Source: Treponema sp.
Lineage (GTDB): Bacteria; Spirochaetota; Spirochaetia; Treponematales; Treponemataceae
Direction of reading: 5' to 3'
Assembly: GCA_016294105.1 (NCBI GenBank)
Contig: JAEDCN010000002.1
Span: forward strand, 118,046-182,045
Length of the DNA stretch: 64,000 nucleotides
Both the position numbers and the translations under genes were made by a program. Each line of letters begins with the position of its first letter. Positions within the stretch are counted from its first letter, which is position 1. Of the stretch, positions 54,540 to 62,465 are shown piece after piece. The notes beneath the pieces were generated by a model. That model was not told the origin of the DNA. It saw only the letters and a list, made by a program, of their open reading frames with translations, and did no database searches.

Positions 54540-55556
54540 AGTGTAAATCAGGAACAGCAGGATTGTAAACAAGGAAAAATGGAGTCTAACAGTCGGGAGG
54601 ACAAGGCTCGCCAGCTACGGTTGCTCCACATTGTTGATATGGTAAAGCAGGGAAATTATCCCAATACCACGGACTTTCGCAAAAAGTTTGAAGTGTCTCG
54701 CAGTACGGTAATGCGGGATATTGATTTTTTGAAGGATCGATACATGGTTCCCTTAGATTATTCCAAGGAGCATAACGGCTATTTTTTGAGCGATCCCAAC
54801 TACACCATTCCCAGCTTTTTGCTAACGGAGGGAGAGCTTTTTACCCTGCACATTATCCTGCCCTTGATGGAGCAGTACAAGGGAACCCCCTTGGAACCAG
54901 TGTTTGAGTCCATTATGAAGCAGATGCTGGACATGCTGCCAAAGGATGTGGCTGTTTCCACCAGCTTTAATGCAGATCAGGTTCATTTTATTTCTAATCC
55001 CCAGCCCCAGATAGACCAAGAAATCTTCTTTAAGGTGTTGGAAGGGATTCAGGAGCGAAAAACCCTAGATTTTGCCTATCGTTCCATTAAACGTCAAGAA
55101 TATATTCAGCGAAAATTCAATCCCTATAAGATTTTGTGCCAGCGGGGAGATTGGTATATTCTGGGATATTGCCACCGGCACCAGGAGTTTCGGGTGTACA
55201 ACATGGCGCGCATCCAAAATATCAGTGTGGCAGAGCGCTTTGAATGGGACGAGAGCTTTGACATCAACAGTCACATTGACCCAGACTTTGGGGTGTGGGC
55301 CCAGGGAAAGAGTTTTACTGTGGAGCTACTGTTTTCCCAGGAGGTACATACCTTTATTCTGGAACGGCAGTGGCACGTGGGGCAAAGATGCTGCTTGCAG
55401 GAGGATGGTCGTGTACTTTTGACCTTTGAGACAAATCAGTTTGACGAAATTCTCCACTGGGTCATGTCCTTTGGTCACAAGGTACTGGTGCTGAATCCGC
55501 CTGAGCTAAAGGAAGCGATACGACGGGAAATTGCTACCATGGCAAAAATGTATTAA
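54537..55556 (+). CDS. WYL-domain transcriptional regulator
   Basis: 339 aa. A DeoR-type HTH at about 25-75 (FRKKFEVSRSTVMRDIDFLKD) and a WYL domain at about 165-255 with the hallmark DWYILGY, then a C-terminal WCX-like region. WYL proteins sense nucleic-acid ligands and often control defence or DNA-damage genes. It stands at the left border of the accessory region. Confidence 0.92.
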   Translation: MSVNQEQQDCKQGKMESNSREDKARQLRLLHIVDMVKQGNYPNTTDFRKKFEVSRSTVMRDIDFLKDRYMVPLDYSKEHNGYFLSDPNYTIPSFLLTEGELFTLHIILPLMEQYKGTPLEPVFESIMKQMLDMLPKDVAVSTSFNADQVHFISNPQPQIDQEIFFKVLEGIQERKTLDFAYRSIKRQEYIQRKFNPYKILCQRGDWYILGYCHRHQEFRVYNMARIQNISVAERFEWDESFDINSHIDPDFGVWAQGKSFTVELLFSQEVHTFILERQWHVGQRCCLQEDGRVLLTFETNQFDEILHWVMSFGHKVLVLNPPELKEAIRREIATMAKMY

Positions 55557-55606
55557 AAAATTAAATTTTTTTCTTAGTGTATCACTTATTAGGACACTGC
55601 TATTTG

Positions 55607-55654
55607 TATACTGGAAATATGAACGGTAACAAGGAAGTGTTCTATGGGTTATAA
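55607..55654 (+). promoter_or_regulatory. Leaderless 11-codon upstream ORF overlapping the next gene start
   Basis: TATACT (55607-55612), six nt, then ATG 55619 opening MNGNKEVFYGL and a stop at 55652-55654. The stop lies beyond the ATG (55644) of the downstream membrane-protein gene, in another frame, and the uORF covers that gene's AAGGAAG ribosome site. Ribosomes on the uORF could block or reinitiate at 55644. Confidence 0.45.
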
Positions 55655-55853
55655 AAAAGCATTGTTGGTTATTTTGGTAGCCTTTGTGGTGTTTCTGATT
55701 CCTGGAATCGTCTTGGCAAGTCTGACTCACAGCTTGAGTGCAGGAAAAATCATGGCCTTCTGTATTGTTTTCAGTATATTCTTTCACCCCTTGCAGCTGC
55801 TGGCAGTAGACTGGGCCTGTAGCTTTGAGGGATTAGAGCTGCTGAAAAAATGA
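55644..55853 (+). CDS. Small two-helix membrane protein
   Basis: 69 aa with two hydrophobic segments (ALLVILVAFVVFLIPGIVLA; IMAFCIVFSIFFHPLQLLA). AAGGAAG lies 8 nt upstream of the ATG. No family recognised. 14 bp before the next small membrane protein gene, so likely co-transcribed. Confidence 0.65.
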   Translation: MGYKKALLVILVAFVVFLIPGIVLASLTHSLSAGKIMAFCIVFSIFFHPLQLLAVDWACSFEGLELLKK

Positions 55854-55867
55854 AGTGAGGAAAGAAG

Positions 55868-56200
55868 ATGGGATTTGTTGTGTTGCTGATTGTATGTGCT
55901 CTTATAGGTCTGTTCGTTGGTGTAGCCAGGGCAGCAGATTCTGCTGGCTCTGGCCACAGACAGGGAGGCGGTGTCATTCCAGAACGAGGCTGGAGTGACG
56001 CTGACTTTGATGAAGATTTGGAGGAGAATTTGGACATGGATTTTATGATTGATGAGCCTCGTCCAAGGAAGGGGAGAACAAGTATCTTTGGTTCTAAAAG
56101 CTATGAAAGCGACTTTGACCGATTGATGCGGCCTAGCTCCAATGAAGCAGCCTGGTTCAATGCGGCAGATGATGCTGGCTATGACCCGGAGAATTGGTGA
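55868..56200 (+). CDS. Single-pass membrane protein with acidic tail
   Basis: 110 aa. An N-terminal helix (VVLLIVCALIGLFVGVARA) is followed by a Gly-rich turn and a strongly acidic segment (DADFDEDLEENLDMDF), then a basic patch (RPRKGR). GTGAGGAAAG precedes the ATG. No family recognised. It pairs with the 69-aa membrane protein. Confidence 0.65.
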   Translation: MGFVVLLIVCALIGLFVGVARAADSAGSGHRQGGGVIPERGWSDADFDEDLEENLDMDFMIDEPRPRKGRTSIFGSKSYESDFDRLMRPSSNEAAWFNAADDAGYDPENW

Positions 56201-56239
56201 AGCTAGAAAAAACAAGATTTTGGTGATATATTTTACTCT

Positions 56240-56524
56240 GTGAGTATAAAGATGATGGATACGGCTTTTTTAAGTAATGAAGGTTGTTATACCGTTTTTA
56301 CATTTGGTGAAAATAGAATCAAATTTATTGCACCCTATTCTCTGCAATATTATGAAGAAATATTAAAATGGGACAATGGGTATATCGAGGTTTTAGCAAA
56401 GTATTCTCATAACGAGGAACTAGAAGAAGAGTATATTGACCTCATCCCCATTCTCAAAAATTTGTATATAGAACCAAGTGAGTTCCTGAAACCTATAAAG
56501 AATGTGGAGGTAAAATATGCCTAA
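56240..56524 (+). CDS. Hypothetical protein, first gene of a DUF4160-type operon
   Basis: 94 aa from GTG 56240; ATG 56252 or 56255 are alternatives (the latter gives MDTAFLSNEGCYTVF). The body YTVFTFGENRIKFIAPYSLQYY has strand-rich character, and DLIPILKNLYIEPSEFLKPI closes it. I recall similar proteins beside DUF4160-like genes but cannot name the family. Overlaps the next gene by 8 nt. Confidence 0.65.
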   Translation: MSIKMMDTAFLSNEGCYTVFTFGENRIKFIAPYSLQYYEEILKWDNGYIEVLAKYSHNEELEEEYIDLIPILKNLYIEPSEFLKPIKNVEVKYA

Positions 56525-56738
56525 TGTAGACCAAATTGCACAAGAAGCGGATATTATTGTAAATGGTTTTGCTTTCAAAAAAAATGAAAATGAAATAAAA
56601 GTTTTTGATTTGAATAATGAGGTTGGTGCTGCAGTTTTTAATAGTCAGTGTGAATTGATAGAAACAAACATGAATGACATAGAACTTGCTATAGCACATA
56701 AATATTTAATCAATAATATCGCGTTATTGGAGGTATAA
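56517..56738 (+). CDS. Hypothetical protein, second gene of the operon
   Basis: 73 aa, AT-rich. No family recognised; short strand-forming segments (EADIIVNGFAFKKNE; IKVFDLNNEVGAAVFN). It overlaps the preceding gene by 8 nt and the next by one (TAATG), so all three are translationally coupled. The GGAGG site for it lies within the first gene. Confidence 0.65.
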   Translation: MPNVDQIAQEADIIVNGFAFKKNENEIKVFDLNNEVGAAVFNSQCELIETNMNDIELAIAHKYLINNIALLEV

Positions 56739-57016
56739 TGCCAAAGTATTACCCATTTAAAGTTGCCGGTTATTATTTGTATTTTACTTCTAAATGTATT
56801 GTAGAGGCAATGCACGTCCATGCAAGTGATTCAAAACTAACTGAAGAAGGTTCTGCTAAATTTTTTGTAAAAGGGAATGGTGATTCAATATTACAATCAA
56901 AAGGTATCTTGAATGATAGAGAAATATCAAAAATTCAAGCATTTATAAAAATAAATTATCAAGATATGTATAATAAATGGGCTGAATATAGCAAGCAAGG
57001 GTTTTATAATAAATAA
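56738..57016 (+). CDS. DUF4160-like protein
   Basis: 92 aa. The MPKYYPF start, the HVHAS segment near residue 27-31, KFFVKGNG, and the helical end EISKIQAFIKINYQDMYNKW match the DUF4160 layout. DUF4160 proteins usually occur with small partners such as DUF2442 in toxin-antitoxin-like loci; function is unproven. Last gene of a tightly overlapping three-gene operon. Confidence 0.7.
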   Translation: MPKYYPFKVAGYYLYFTSKCIVEAMHVHASDSKLTEEGSAKFFVKGNGDSILQSKGILNDREISKIQAFIKINYQDMYNKWAEYSKQGFYNK

Positions 57017-57094
57017 TCTACAAAAAAAATATTAGAGTTGAGAATCGTCTGTCATTTAGCCGTTTTTGTAAGTTGGGCATAATTTCTAATGTCA

Positions 57095-57133
57095 ATCCTC
57101 CTCCATTCTGTAAAGTACAGTACAGAGGAGGAT
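57095..57133. other. Hairpin between the DUF4160 operon and the NYN gene
   Basis: A 9-bp stem (57095-57103 with 57125-57133) encloses a second 5-bp stem (57108-57112 with 57116-57120). No T run on either side, so it may be a weak bidirectional terminator or another structured element. Confidence 0.5.
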
Positions 57134-57168
57134 AAAATTCAAATGAACTTGAAAGATTTCTGATGGAG

Positions 57169-58161
57169 TTAATTTTCACCTTCTGTTTTATTTACGATTT
57201 CGATTTTTTCTGCACGTCCATTTTGATCCTTTGTTGTTCCAGCTTCCTTATTGGTTTTTTTTGCGACAATGAAAAATACTTTCGTTCCTTTTTTTAGTTT
57301 TTCTTTATGAAACTCTGGAAGTATGTCTTTGTTGTAAAAAAAAATAGTCTGTAGCATCATCTGTACTGATAATACCATAGTTCTTGATGAGCCTTTTTAT
57401 AGTGCCTTCAAGCTTTTCTTCATGTAACTCTTTTTCTTTTCTACTGATAAAAAAAGTTGGAGGAGTTTTCCCATCATTAGATATTTCATAATCATTTGAG
57501 AAGGATTCTATTATTTGTTTTAGTGATGAAAATTTATAGTCCATGTAATCAAAATCAGGTTTAATCTTTTTGATTGACTCTCCCAATTGAGACATCAAGA
57601 CTTCGTTATCTCTCATTTTGGGTGTTATATCATAGGCTTGATTGATAAATTGTAATAGTGAAAAGTTTTGAATTTCCCTTGACTCTGAGTCATTTGAATC
57701 TAAAAGAATATTTTCATCAAAGTGTTTAATACGTTCTACATATAAAAATTCATTACAAGCATTGACAAGCAAAGAGTCTTGCTTTGCCTTTGTTTCTTCT
57801 CCTATACCAACGACACGTTTCCCAAGTTCTCTCAAACGCAATGCCAAATTAGCATAACCTTTGTCGGAAGCAACGATAAAAAAACATTTATTTCTGGTCG
57901 TTCAATAGCTATTTGGATTGCATCCATAATTATAGTCTTGTCAATTACCTGAGTTTCACCATTATGAAATTGTTGGATGACATTAATTGGTTGACGTGCA
58001 ACAATTTCTTTCCATTGTTTTGTATTTGGAATTGACCAGTCTGCATAGGCTCTTTGGATCACTATATTTCCATAGCTTGACGTTTTTGCTAAAATGGTAG
58101 AAACATATCGTGCTGATACATTTTCTGCATCAAAGAAAATTGCAATGTTATTATTTTCCAT
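57169..58161 (-). pseudogene. NYN-domain nuclease with cold-shock-type C-terminus, two homopolymer frameshifts
   Basis: Reads in three frames. The NYN domain (IAIFFDAENV start) runs into a T tract of 7 (57878-57884); with 8 it continues as ..FIVASDKGYANLALRLRELGKRVVG. The middle frame runs to a T tract of 9 (57336-57344); with 8 it continues into YNKDILPEFHKEKLKKGTKVFF. Restored, the gene encodes about 330 aa: NYN (PIN-like RNase) plus a C-terminal OB fold (GTIKRLIKNYGIIS..KVEI-like) of the cold-shock type. Phase-variable, decayed, or sequence error. Start at 58161 has GGGG-A upstream. Confidence 0.75.
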
Positions 58162-58229
58162 CTTTTTTCCCCTAAAGTAAATATAATGTTTTTTGAGATA
58201 ATCGACTGCATCTCTGTTAAGTTTTCTTT

Positions 58230-58571
58230 ATGATAAGAAAACAGAAATTTTATCCTGCTCCTATATACAATGATGAGATTGATATTGACGAATTGGCTGC
58301 GGAAATATCCTATGCTACGTCAATGACTCCCACAGACGTAAAGGCTGTGTTGGAGGGATTATTGAATGTGATGCCTAAGCATTTGAGGCGTGGTGTTAAA
58401 ATCAAGTTGAACCGTTTTGGTACATTCAAGGTAATTTTTGGTGGTAATGGCCAAGAAAATGCCGAGGATGTGACAGCGTCAGACATTGATGGCATCCGAA
58501 TCAGCTTTATTGGTGCATCTGAAATGAAGAAGGCTGTTCTTACGGACATGCCCTTTCAGAAAGTGGTCTAG
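58230..58571 (+). CDS. HU-like DNA-binding protein
   Basis: 113 aa. Residues about 18-100 fit the HU/IHF fold: DIDELAAEISYATSMTPTDVKAVLEGLL, then KIKLNRFGTFKVIFGG, matching the HU 'G-x-F' turn, with DGIRISFIGASEMKKAV as the closing strand. An N-terminal extension and no canonical Pro-tipped arm place it with the divergent HU-like proteins. No SD. Divergent from the NYN gene. Confidence 0.8.
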   Translation: MIRKQKFYPAPIYNDEIDIDELAAEISYATSMTPTDVKAVLEGLLNVMPKHLRRGVKIKLNRFGTFKVIFGGNGQENAEDVTASDIDGIRISFIGASEMKKAVLTDMPFQKVV

Positions 58572-58794
58572 CCTGGTGCTGCATACTTTTTGCATGACAC
58601 CTCCTGTGGCAATATGTCTGTAGACCGGCCAGTTTTTGATTTTCGGGTCATGCTCCTTGTAGCTACGGCGTAATATTTTGTAATACATAATAATAGGAAT
58701 GAACTGGTGCCTGATGAATTAAGGGCACCACGACATATTCCAAAATTGGGGAACCGCAACTTCTGAGCAGACCGGTTGTGTGTTCCCTTTTTTT
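58572..58794 (+). other. 3' structured region and terminator after the HU-like gene
   Basis: No convincing gene. It contains GGTGCC/GGCACC arms near 58710-58735, a distant AATATGTC / GACATATT pair, and ends in an imperfect 12-bp hairpin (58749-58760 with 58775-58787) followed by seven T (58788-58794). The terminator is credible; whether the rest is a structured RNA is open. Confidence 0.5.
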
Positions 58795-58824
58795 GTTTTA
58801 AACGGTGGTGGGCGGGGAGCGGGA

Positions 58825-59205
58825 TTATCTTTGGGATTGAATTCTTTCTATGTATTCATCAAGTCTAGATAATCTATTTATTATTCTTGCAAAATGAATG
58901 TCCTCATCTCTAAATGAAAGTTCTTCTGAGGAGGTGGGTAAGGGAACTATAGCTCGTTCACCATCAATTCCAACAAGATATTTTTTCTCCATGAAAGTTT
59001 TGTTGTAATACACATCATATTCCAACAAATCAGAGCCTTTGTCCGAAAATTTTCTTGCCCATGGCTCATTAAATGGCCTTGATTGTGTCCGTCTAATTTG
59101 TAGCTCTTTGTCACTCTTGAAAGTAAAGCTCTCTTGTTTCTCATCGTATAGCCAATCGTCACCTTGAGATGATTGAATCATCTCTTGAATCTTATTGTAT
59201 GTCAT
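58825..59205 (-). CDS. Hypothetical protein, last gene of the TIR operon
   Basis: 126 aa, soluble, charged, no motif I recognise. The first half has aromatic strand segments (DDWLYDEKQESFTF; LLEYDVYYNKTFMEKKYLVGI) and the second is helical (FARIINRLSRLDEYIERI). An AAGGAGACAAT site precedes the ATG. It lies 141 bp after the membrane-protein gene on the same strand; a 7-bp inverted repeat is in that gap. Confidence 0.65.
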   Translation of the reverse strand: MTYNKIQEMIQSSQGDDWLYDEKQESFTFKSDKELQIRRTQSRPFNEPWARKFSDKGSDLLEYDVYYNKTFMEKKYLVGIDGERAIVPLPTSSEELSFRDEDIHFARIINRLSRLDEYIERIQSQR

Positions 59206-59346
59206 ATTGTCTCCTTTCTTGTTTTAATGAGTAATATAGACTTGTTTTCCCGTATATTTTAATCCAAGTCTGTGGTGTTCCCCGAATACCTTTCCTAGAT
59301 AGTCAGAGTCTCAGCTTGTTCTCCTATATTCTGATGATTCATATTA

Positions 59347-59754
59347 TCAGGAGGAAATAAAAGTAAAAGCAAGTACCACTACAAAAATAATTCCGTATAC
59401 TGGAGCTACGGACCAAGATAGGAATGCCTTGAGAAAACCACAGAAACCTTTTGCATAGGATTTCATTGGCATTTCATACGTTTTCGGTTTGCTTTCATTG
59501 TCTTTTATATAGTCATTGTACATTCCGACAAATTTCCGTTCTTGCTGGAGATATAATGCATCAAGAATAGAAAACAAGATGATTGGCAATAGGCAAATAA
59601 ATAGGTTGCTCTTTGTTTCGGCAAAGATGGCAAGCAGTGCGGCAACGATTGCAATGCACCAACCCTTTGCTTGGGCTGAATTTGTATTCATTCTTGCGAT
59701 GTTGTTTTGCAAGAATTGCAAGTATAATCGTTCGTCCTCTTTTTCAATATCCAT
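59347..59754 (-). CDS. Small membrane protein beside TIR genes, candidate effector
   Basis: 135 aa. Two adjacent membrane helices at about 31-47 and 51-69 and a third at about 112-133; a basic/polar loop between. The N-terminal NNIARMNTNSAQAKGW helix leads straight into the first membrane segment, a layout seen in small membrane proteins that neighbour TIR or nucleotide-signal genes. It could be a pore-forming effector, a sensor or an anchor. Starts 11 nt after the TIR gene stop with an AAGGTG site. Confidence 0.75.
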   Translation of the reverse strand: MDIEKEDERLYLQFLQNNIARMNTNSAQAKGWCIAIVAALLAIFAETKSNLFICLLPIILFSILDALYLQQERKFVGMYNDYIKDNESKPKTYEMPMKSYAKGFCGFLKAFLSWSVAPVYGIIFVVVLAFTFISS

Positions 59755-59765
59755 AATGTTTCACC

Positions 59766-60452
59766 TTATCCTACCTGTTTGACGATATTATACTTGTCCC
59801 AATTTGTTCTGATTTCGAGAGCCTTGTTGATGTAAAGATTGGGATTGTTCATGAAATCATCCCATTTTACAGATTGTATGTAGGATGCATCCCCCACGTA
59901 AACAACAGCTTTTTCAAGGAGACAATCTTTATAAGAGGGGGAACGTATATTGAACATATTTTTTGCCAAAATAGCAAATAATCTCTCTGTATGCAGGGTT
60001 TTGCACCTGCAATCAGAATAACAATTGTTGTCCTCAATGAAGTATGAGTAGGAATTCCTTGTATCGGGCAGAACGACAGCAAGCAAGGCATTGGGAGTTT
60101 TTCGTCTGTCCCGTCTGTTGATTTCTTTTAAGGAATACGAAATTTCCCAAGGAATCCATTGGTCTTCCTCTCCACCAGATTCCTTCATGTTTGGTGAAAT
60201 CAATACGATGGTAATTGAACTGTCATAAATTTTATCACGTAATCGGGAAGCTATTGTTTCATCCTTGAAATCACTTAAATCCTCACCATCTTTTTCACCC
60301 TTGTTGATGTGGTTCTTTTTTTCGAGCTCTTCCTGCAGGATGTCAACGTAGTCCCTAACTATTGTAGGGGTATATTTTTGCCCATGCGTTTTATTGAGCG
60401 ACCATACAGATGAATCCTTATACTTGTATGAGATGAAAATTTTGTTACCCAT
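59766..60452 (-). CDS. TIR-like (MTH538/DUF1863 type) protein, copy 1
   Basis: 228 aa from 60452 (GGAGTG upstream; a longer frame exists). N-terminal strand NKIFISYKYKD, then KGEKDGEDLSDFKDETI, DSSITIVLISPNMKES and the family PWEISYSL with W102-E103. These match the MTH538-type TIR fold shared with Thoeris ThsB. TIR enzymes make NAD-derived signals or cleave NAD; activity here is inference. It overlaps the upstream paralog by 8 nt. Confidence 0.85.
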   Translation of the reverse strand: MGNKIFISYKYKDSSVWSLNKTHGQKYTPTIVRDYVDILQEELEKKNHINKGEKDGEDLSDFKDETIASRLRDKIYDSSITIVLISPNMKESGGEEDQWIPWEISYSLKEINRRDRRKTPNALLAVVLPDTRNSYSYFIEDNNCYSDCRCKTLHTERLFAILAKNMFNIRSPSYKDCLLEKAVVYVGDASYIQSVKWDDFMNNPNLYINKALEIRTNWDKYNIVKQVG

Positions 60453-61152
60453 AAAGAACACTCCACTCTGCAATTTCTTTACAAATTCTATATTCCGATA
60501 TTCTTTCTTTGTGCTTGATAGCACATTCAATATAACGCATTGGGTGACTAATAAAGTCTTTCCATGTCACGCTGGGTATATAGGAGCCATCATTTGTTGA
60601 AATGGAGAAGATTCCATGACTGGAAAAGAGTGATTCGTTATTTCCTAGTTTGTTATTCATGTTTTTCCTGATGATAGAGAATACAGTGTCTGTTCCACTG
60701 GACCATTGCCCACCAGATTGTTGGTAAGAAAAGGGCTGGGTGAAGTATTCGTACTGATAACTTCTATCTGGAAGAATCACCGCCAAGATTGCATTGGAGT
60801 GGCTTGTCCTGTCGGCCCGTGTCGTCTCCCGCAAGGAGTAGGCAATTTCCCATGGAATCCATTGAGATCGTTCAGAACGGTATTGCTCTCTCATGTTCGG
60901 TGAGACCATCACGATGGTGACTGAGCTATCGTAAATTCTATCCTTTAGTTTTTCCCAAATGCAGGCTTCAGATAAATGGGACAAGTCTTCATTGTCAGAC
61001 TCTCCCTTGTAGATATTGCTTGTTCGGTCAAAGTAAGATTCCAACTTATCGACATAATTTCGGACAGTTGAAAAACCCAAGGAATTTCCGCAGGGCAGTG
61101 GATAAACAGAGGCATCACGGTATTTATATGACACAAATATTTTATAACTCAT
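60445..61152 (-). CDS. TIR-like (MTH538/DUF1863 type) protein, copy 2
   Basis: 235 aa from 61152 (12 codons after a possible longer start). Same architecture as its neighbour: YKIFVSYKYRD, KGESDNEDLSHLSEACI, DSSVTIVMVSPNMREQ, PWEIAYSL with W101-E102. The two are clearly paralogous but diverged, and their C-terminal halves differ, which may set different triggers or partners. First gene of the TIR-TIR-membrane-126 aa unit. Confidence 0.85.
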   Translation of the reverse strand: MSYKIFVSYKYRDASVYPLPCGNSLGFSTVRNYVDKLESYFDRTSNIYKGESDNEDLSHLSEACIWEKLKDRIYDSSVTIVMVSPNMREQYRSERSQWIPWEIAYSLRETTRADRTSHSNAILAVILPDRSYQYEYFTQPFSYQQSGGQWSSGTDTVFSIIRKNMNNKLGNNESLFSSHGIFSISTNDGSYIPSVTWKDFISHPMRYIECAIKHKERISEYRICKEIAEWSVLYG

Positions 61153-61160
61153 TTTATTTA

Positions 61161-61188
61161 AGATAAGAACTTTTTGAGAAAAAGGCAA
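61161..61188 (-). promoter_or_regulatory. Possible promoter of the TIR operon
   Basis: On the minus strand TTGCCT (61188-61183), 16 bp, TTATCT (61166-61161), eight nt to the ATG at 61152; no SD. It would let the TIR operon be expressed independently of the upstream HNH gene. Confidence 0.45.
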
Positions 61189-61212
61189 ATTTTTATGGAT
61201 AAAACTTCCCCC

Positions 61213-62301
61213 TCACTCCCCATCCGCCACAGCAGAATATCCACCATCACCAAAGCCGTAGGTGGGGAGGGGGAGTATGGTGCTGGGTTTCCAGCCAGCC
61301 TGGAAGCCGTTGAAGATGGCGGAGTGGTACATTTGTTCTAGTTTTGCGTGGCTGTAGGACTTGAAATCTTCTTTGACTAAGGGAAGGTCTAGGTGCAGTA
61401 GGGAGCGGTTCCGTTGCTTTATGTCTGCAAGATAGGTTTCTGCCGGCAGGGTGTTGCTTTTGGCTCCGTTACAGGTGGGGCAGGAGAGGACAAAGTTCCA
61501 GAGTTTGTCGTCCTTGACGAAGGACCAAGGGATGCAGTGGTCTACTGGAATGGCGGTGGCTTCCTGCTTTAGGCTCTTGTGACAGTAAAAGCAATGTTGC
61601 TGACCAAACTGAAGGAGGGTTTCACGATACAGGCTCAGATTGCTTCGTTCCGTGGAGGCATCTAGCTTGCTTGCCAGAGCGTAGGCATCTTCTTCCCGAT
61701 TCACCTTTTCTAGGTATTTTATCCACTCGTAATAATTTATCTTTTCAAAATCCGTCTTGAACTTGATGCAGGCGGTGTAGGCATCTGGGTTAAAGTGGAT
61801 GCCCCCTTCTTCTTTGCTGAAGGAATAGAGCTGGCCTTCCGTATCTGTGTAAAAGGCTCCCACCACGTATTTGAGCATTTGGCTTCGGATCTTGCGGGAA
61901 AGTTCTAGCTGTAAATCTTGTCTCAGGCTCTCGAAGGGAAAGATTGATCCCTTGCTCTCATGGTTAAAGCCATATTTCTTGCAAAAATCAAAAAGCACCC
62001 GTTCCACCGCCGTCATGGTAGCACGCTGGGAAGTGGGCATCTGTTTTAAGTGGTAGTTCAGCACCAAGTTCCAGTAGATTTCCGTGAACCGCAGGGCAAT
62101 GGTATCGTAGCTCAAAAAAACCCGTTGACCATCCACATTAAAAAGATTGTCCAGCATCGCCTTGAAGAACGCATATTTGTAGGTGGAAGTGTGCTTTTTT
62201 GCTGGAGACAAGGCCTGGTTTACAATGCGGATAACATCGCTTTCACTGAGAGGACGGAAGGGAAGTGTGCCTTGTTGCAGGTTCCAGCCGGAGGTGTTCA
62301 T
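61213..62301 (-). CDS. HNH endonuclease
   Basis: 362 aa. The C-terminal third carries an HNH site with two zinc knuckles: CFYC, then PVDHCIPWS, LWNFVLSCPTCNGAKSN. The N-terminal 220 residues are helical and unassigned. Codon use is GC-richer than the TIR genes. Leaderless start (TATACT at 62313-62308 on the minus strand, six nt, ATG). It runs in the same direction as the TIR operon, 60 bp upstream, and is divergent from cas9. Restriction-like defence or a host HNH protein are both possible. Confidence 0.85.
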   Translation of the reverse strand: MNTSGWNLQQGTLPFRPLSESDVIRIVNQALSPAKKHTSTYKYAFFKAMLDNLFNVDGQRVFLSYDTIALRFTEIYWNLVLNYHLKQMPTSQRATMTAVERVLFDFCKKYGFNHESKGSIFPFESLRQDLQLELSRKIRSQMLKYVVGAFYTDTEGQLYSFSKEEGGIHFNPDAYTACIKFKTDFEKINYYEWIKYLEKVNREEDAYALASKLDASTERSNLSLYRETLLQFGQQHCFYCHKSLKQEATAIPVDHCIPWSFVKDDKLWNFVLSCPTCNGAKSNTLPAETYLADIKQRNRSLLHLDLPLVKEDFKSYSHAKLEQMYHSAIFNGFQAGWKPSTILPLPTYGFGDGGYSAVADGE

Positions 62302-62387
62302 GGGAATAGTATAGCATGGATGGGGATGGTTAGGGAAATGGAATGGTGTTTTTGTTTTTTTTTGTAATTTTTTTTTAGGGTGTATCG

Positions 62388-62439
62388 TTATTTGCTACAG
62401 AACTCATGTTATAATTATAACCAATTATAGAGCAAATAA
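62388..62439 (+). promoter_or_regulatory. Nested inverted repeats upstream of cas9
   Basis: TTATTTGCT (62388-62396) pairs perfectly with AGCAAATAA (62431-62439) and encloses a 14-bp perfect palindrome (62408-62421) that contains TATAAT. It lies 27 bp upstream of the cas9 start. It could be an operator at the cas9 promoter. Confidence 0.5.
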
Positions 62440-62465
62440 TTCAAAGTTATATGCTGGAGGAAGGG

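Noticed and set aside
58479..58688. 69-codon minus-strand frame overlapping the HU-like gene
   Set aside because: No ribosome site or recognised domain, and half of it is antisense to the HU-like gene.
62302..62465. tracrRNA in the gap upstream of cas9
   Set aside because: There is structure, but without the CRISPR repeat sequence no anti-repeat can be shown.
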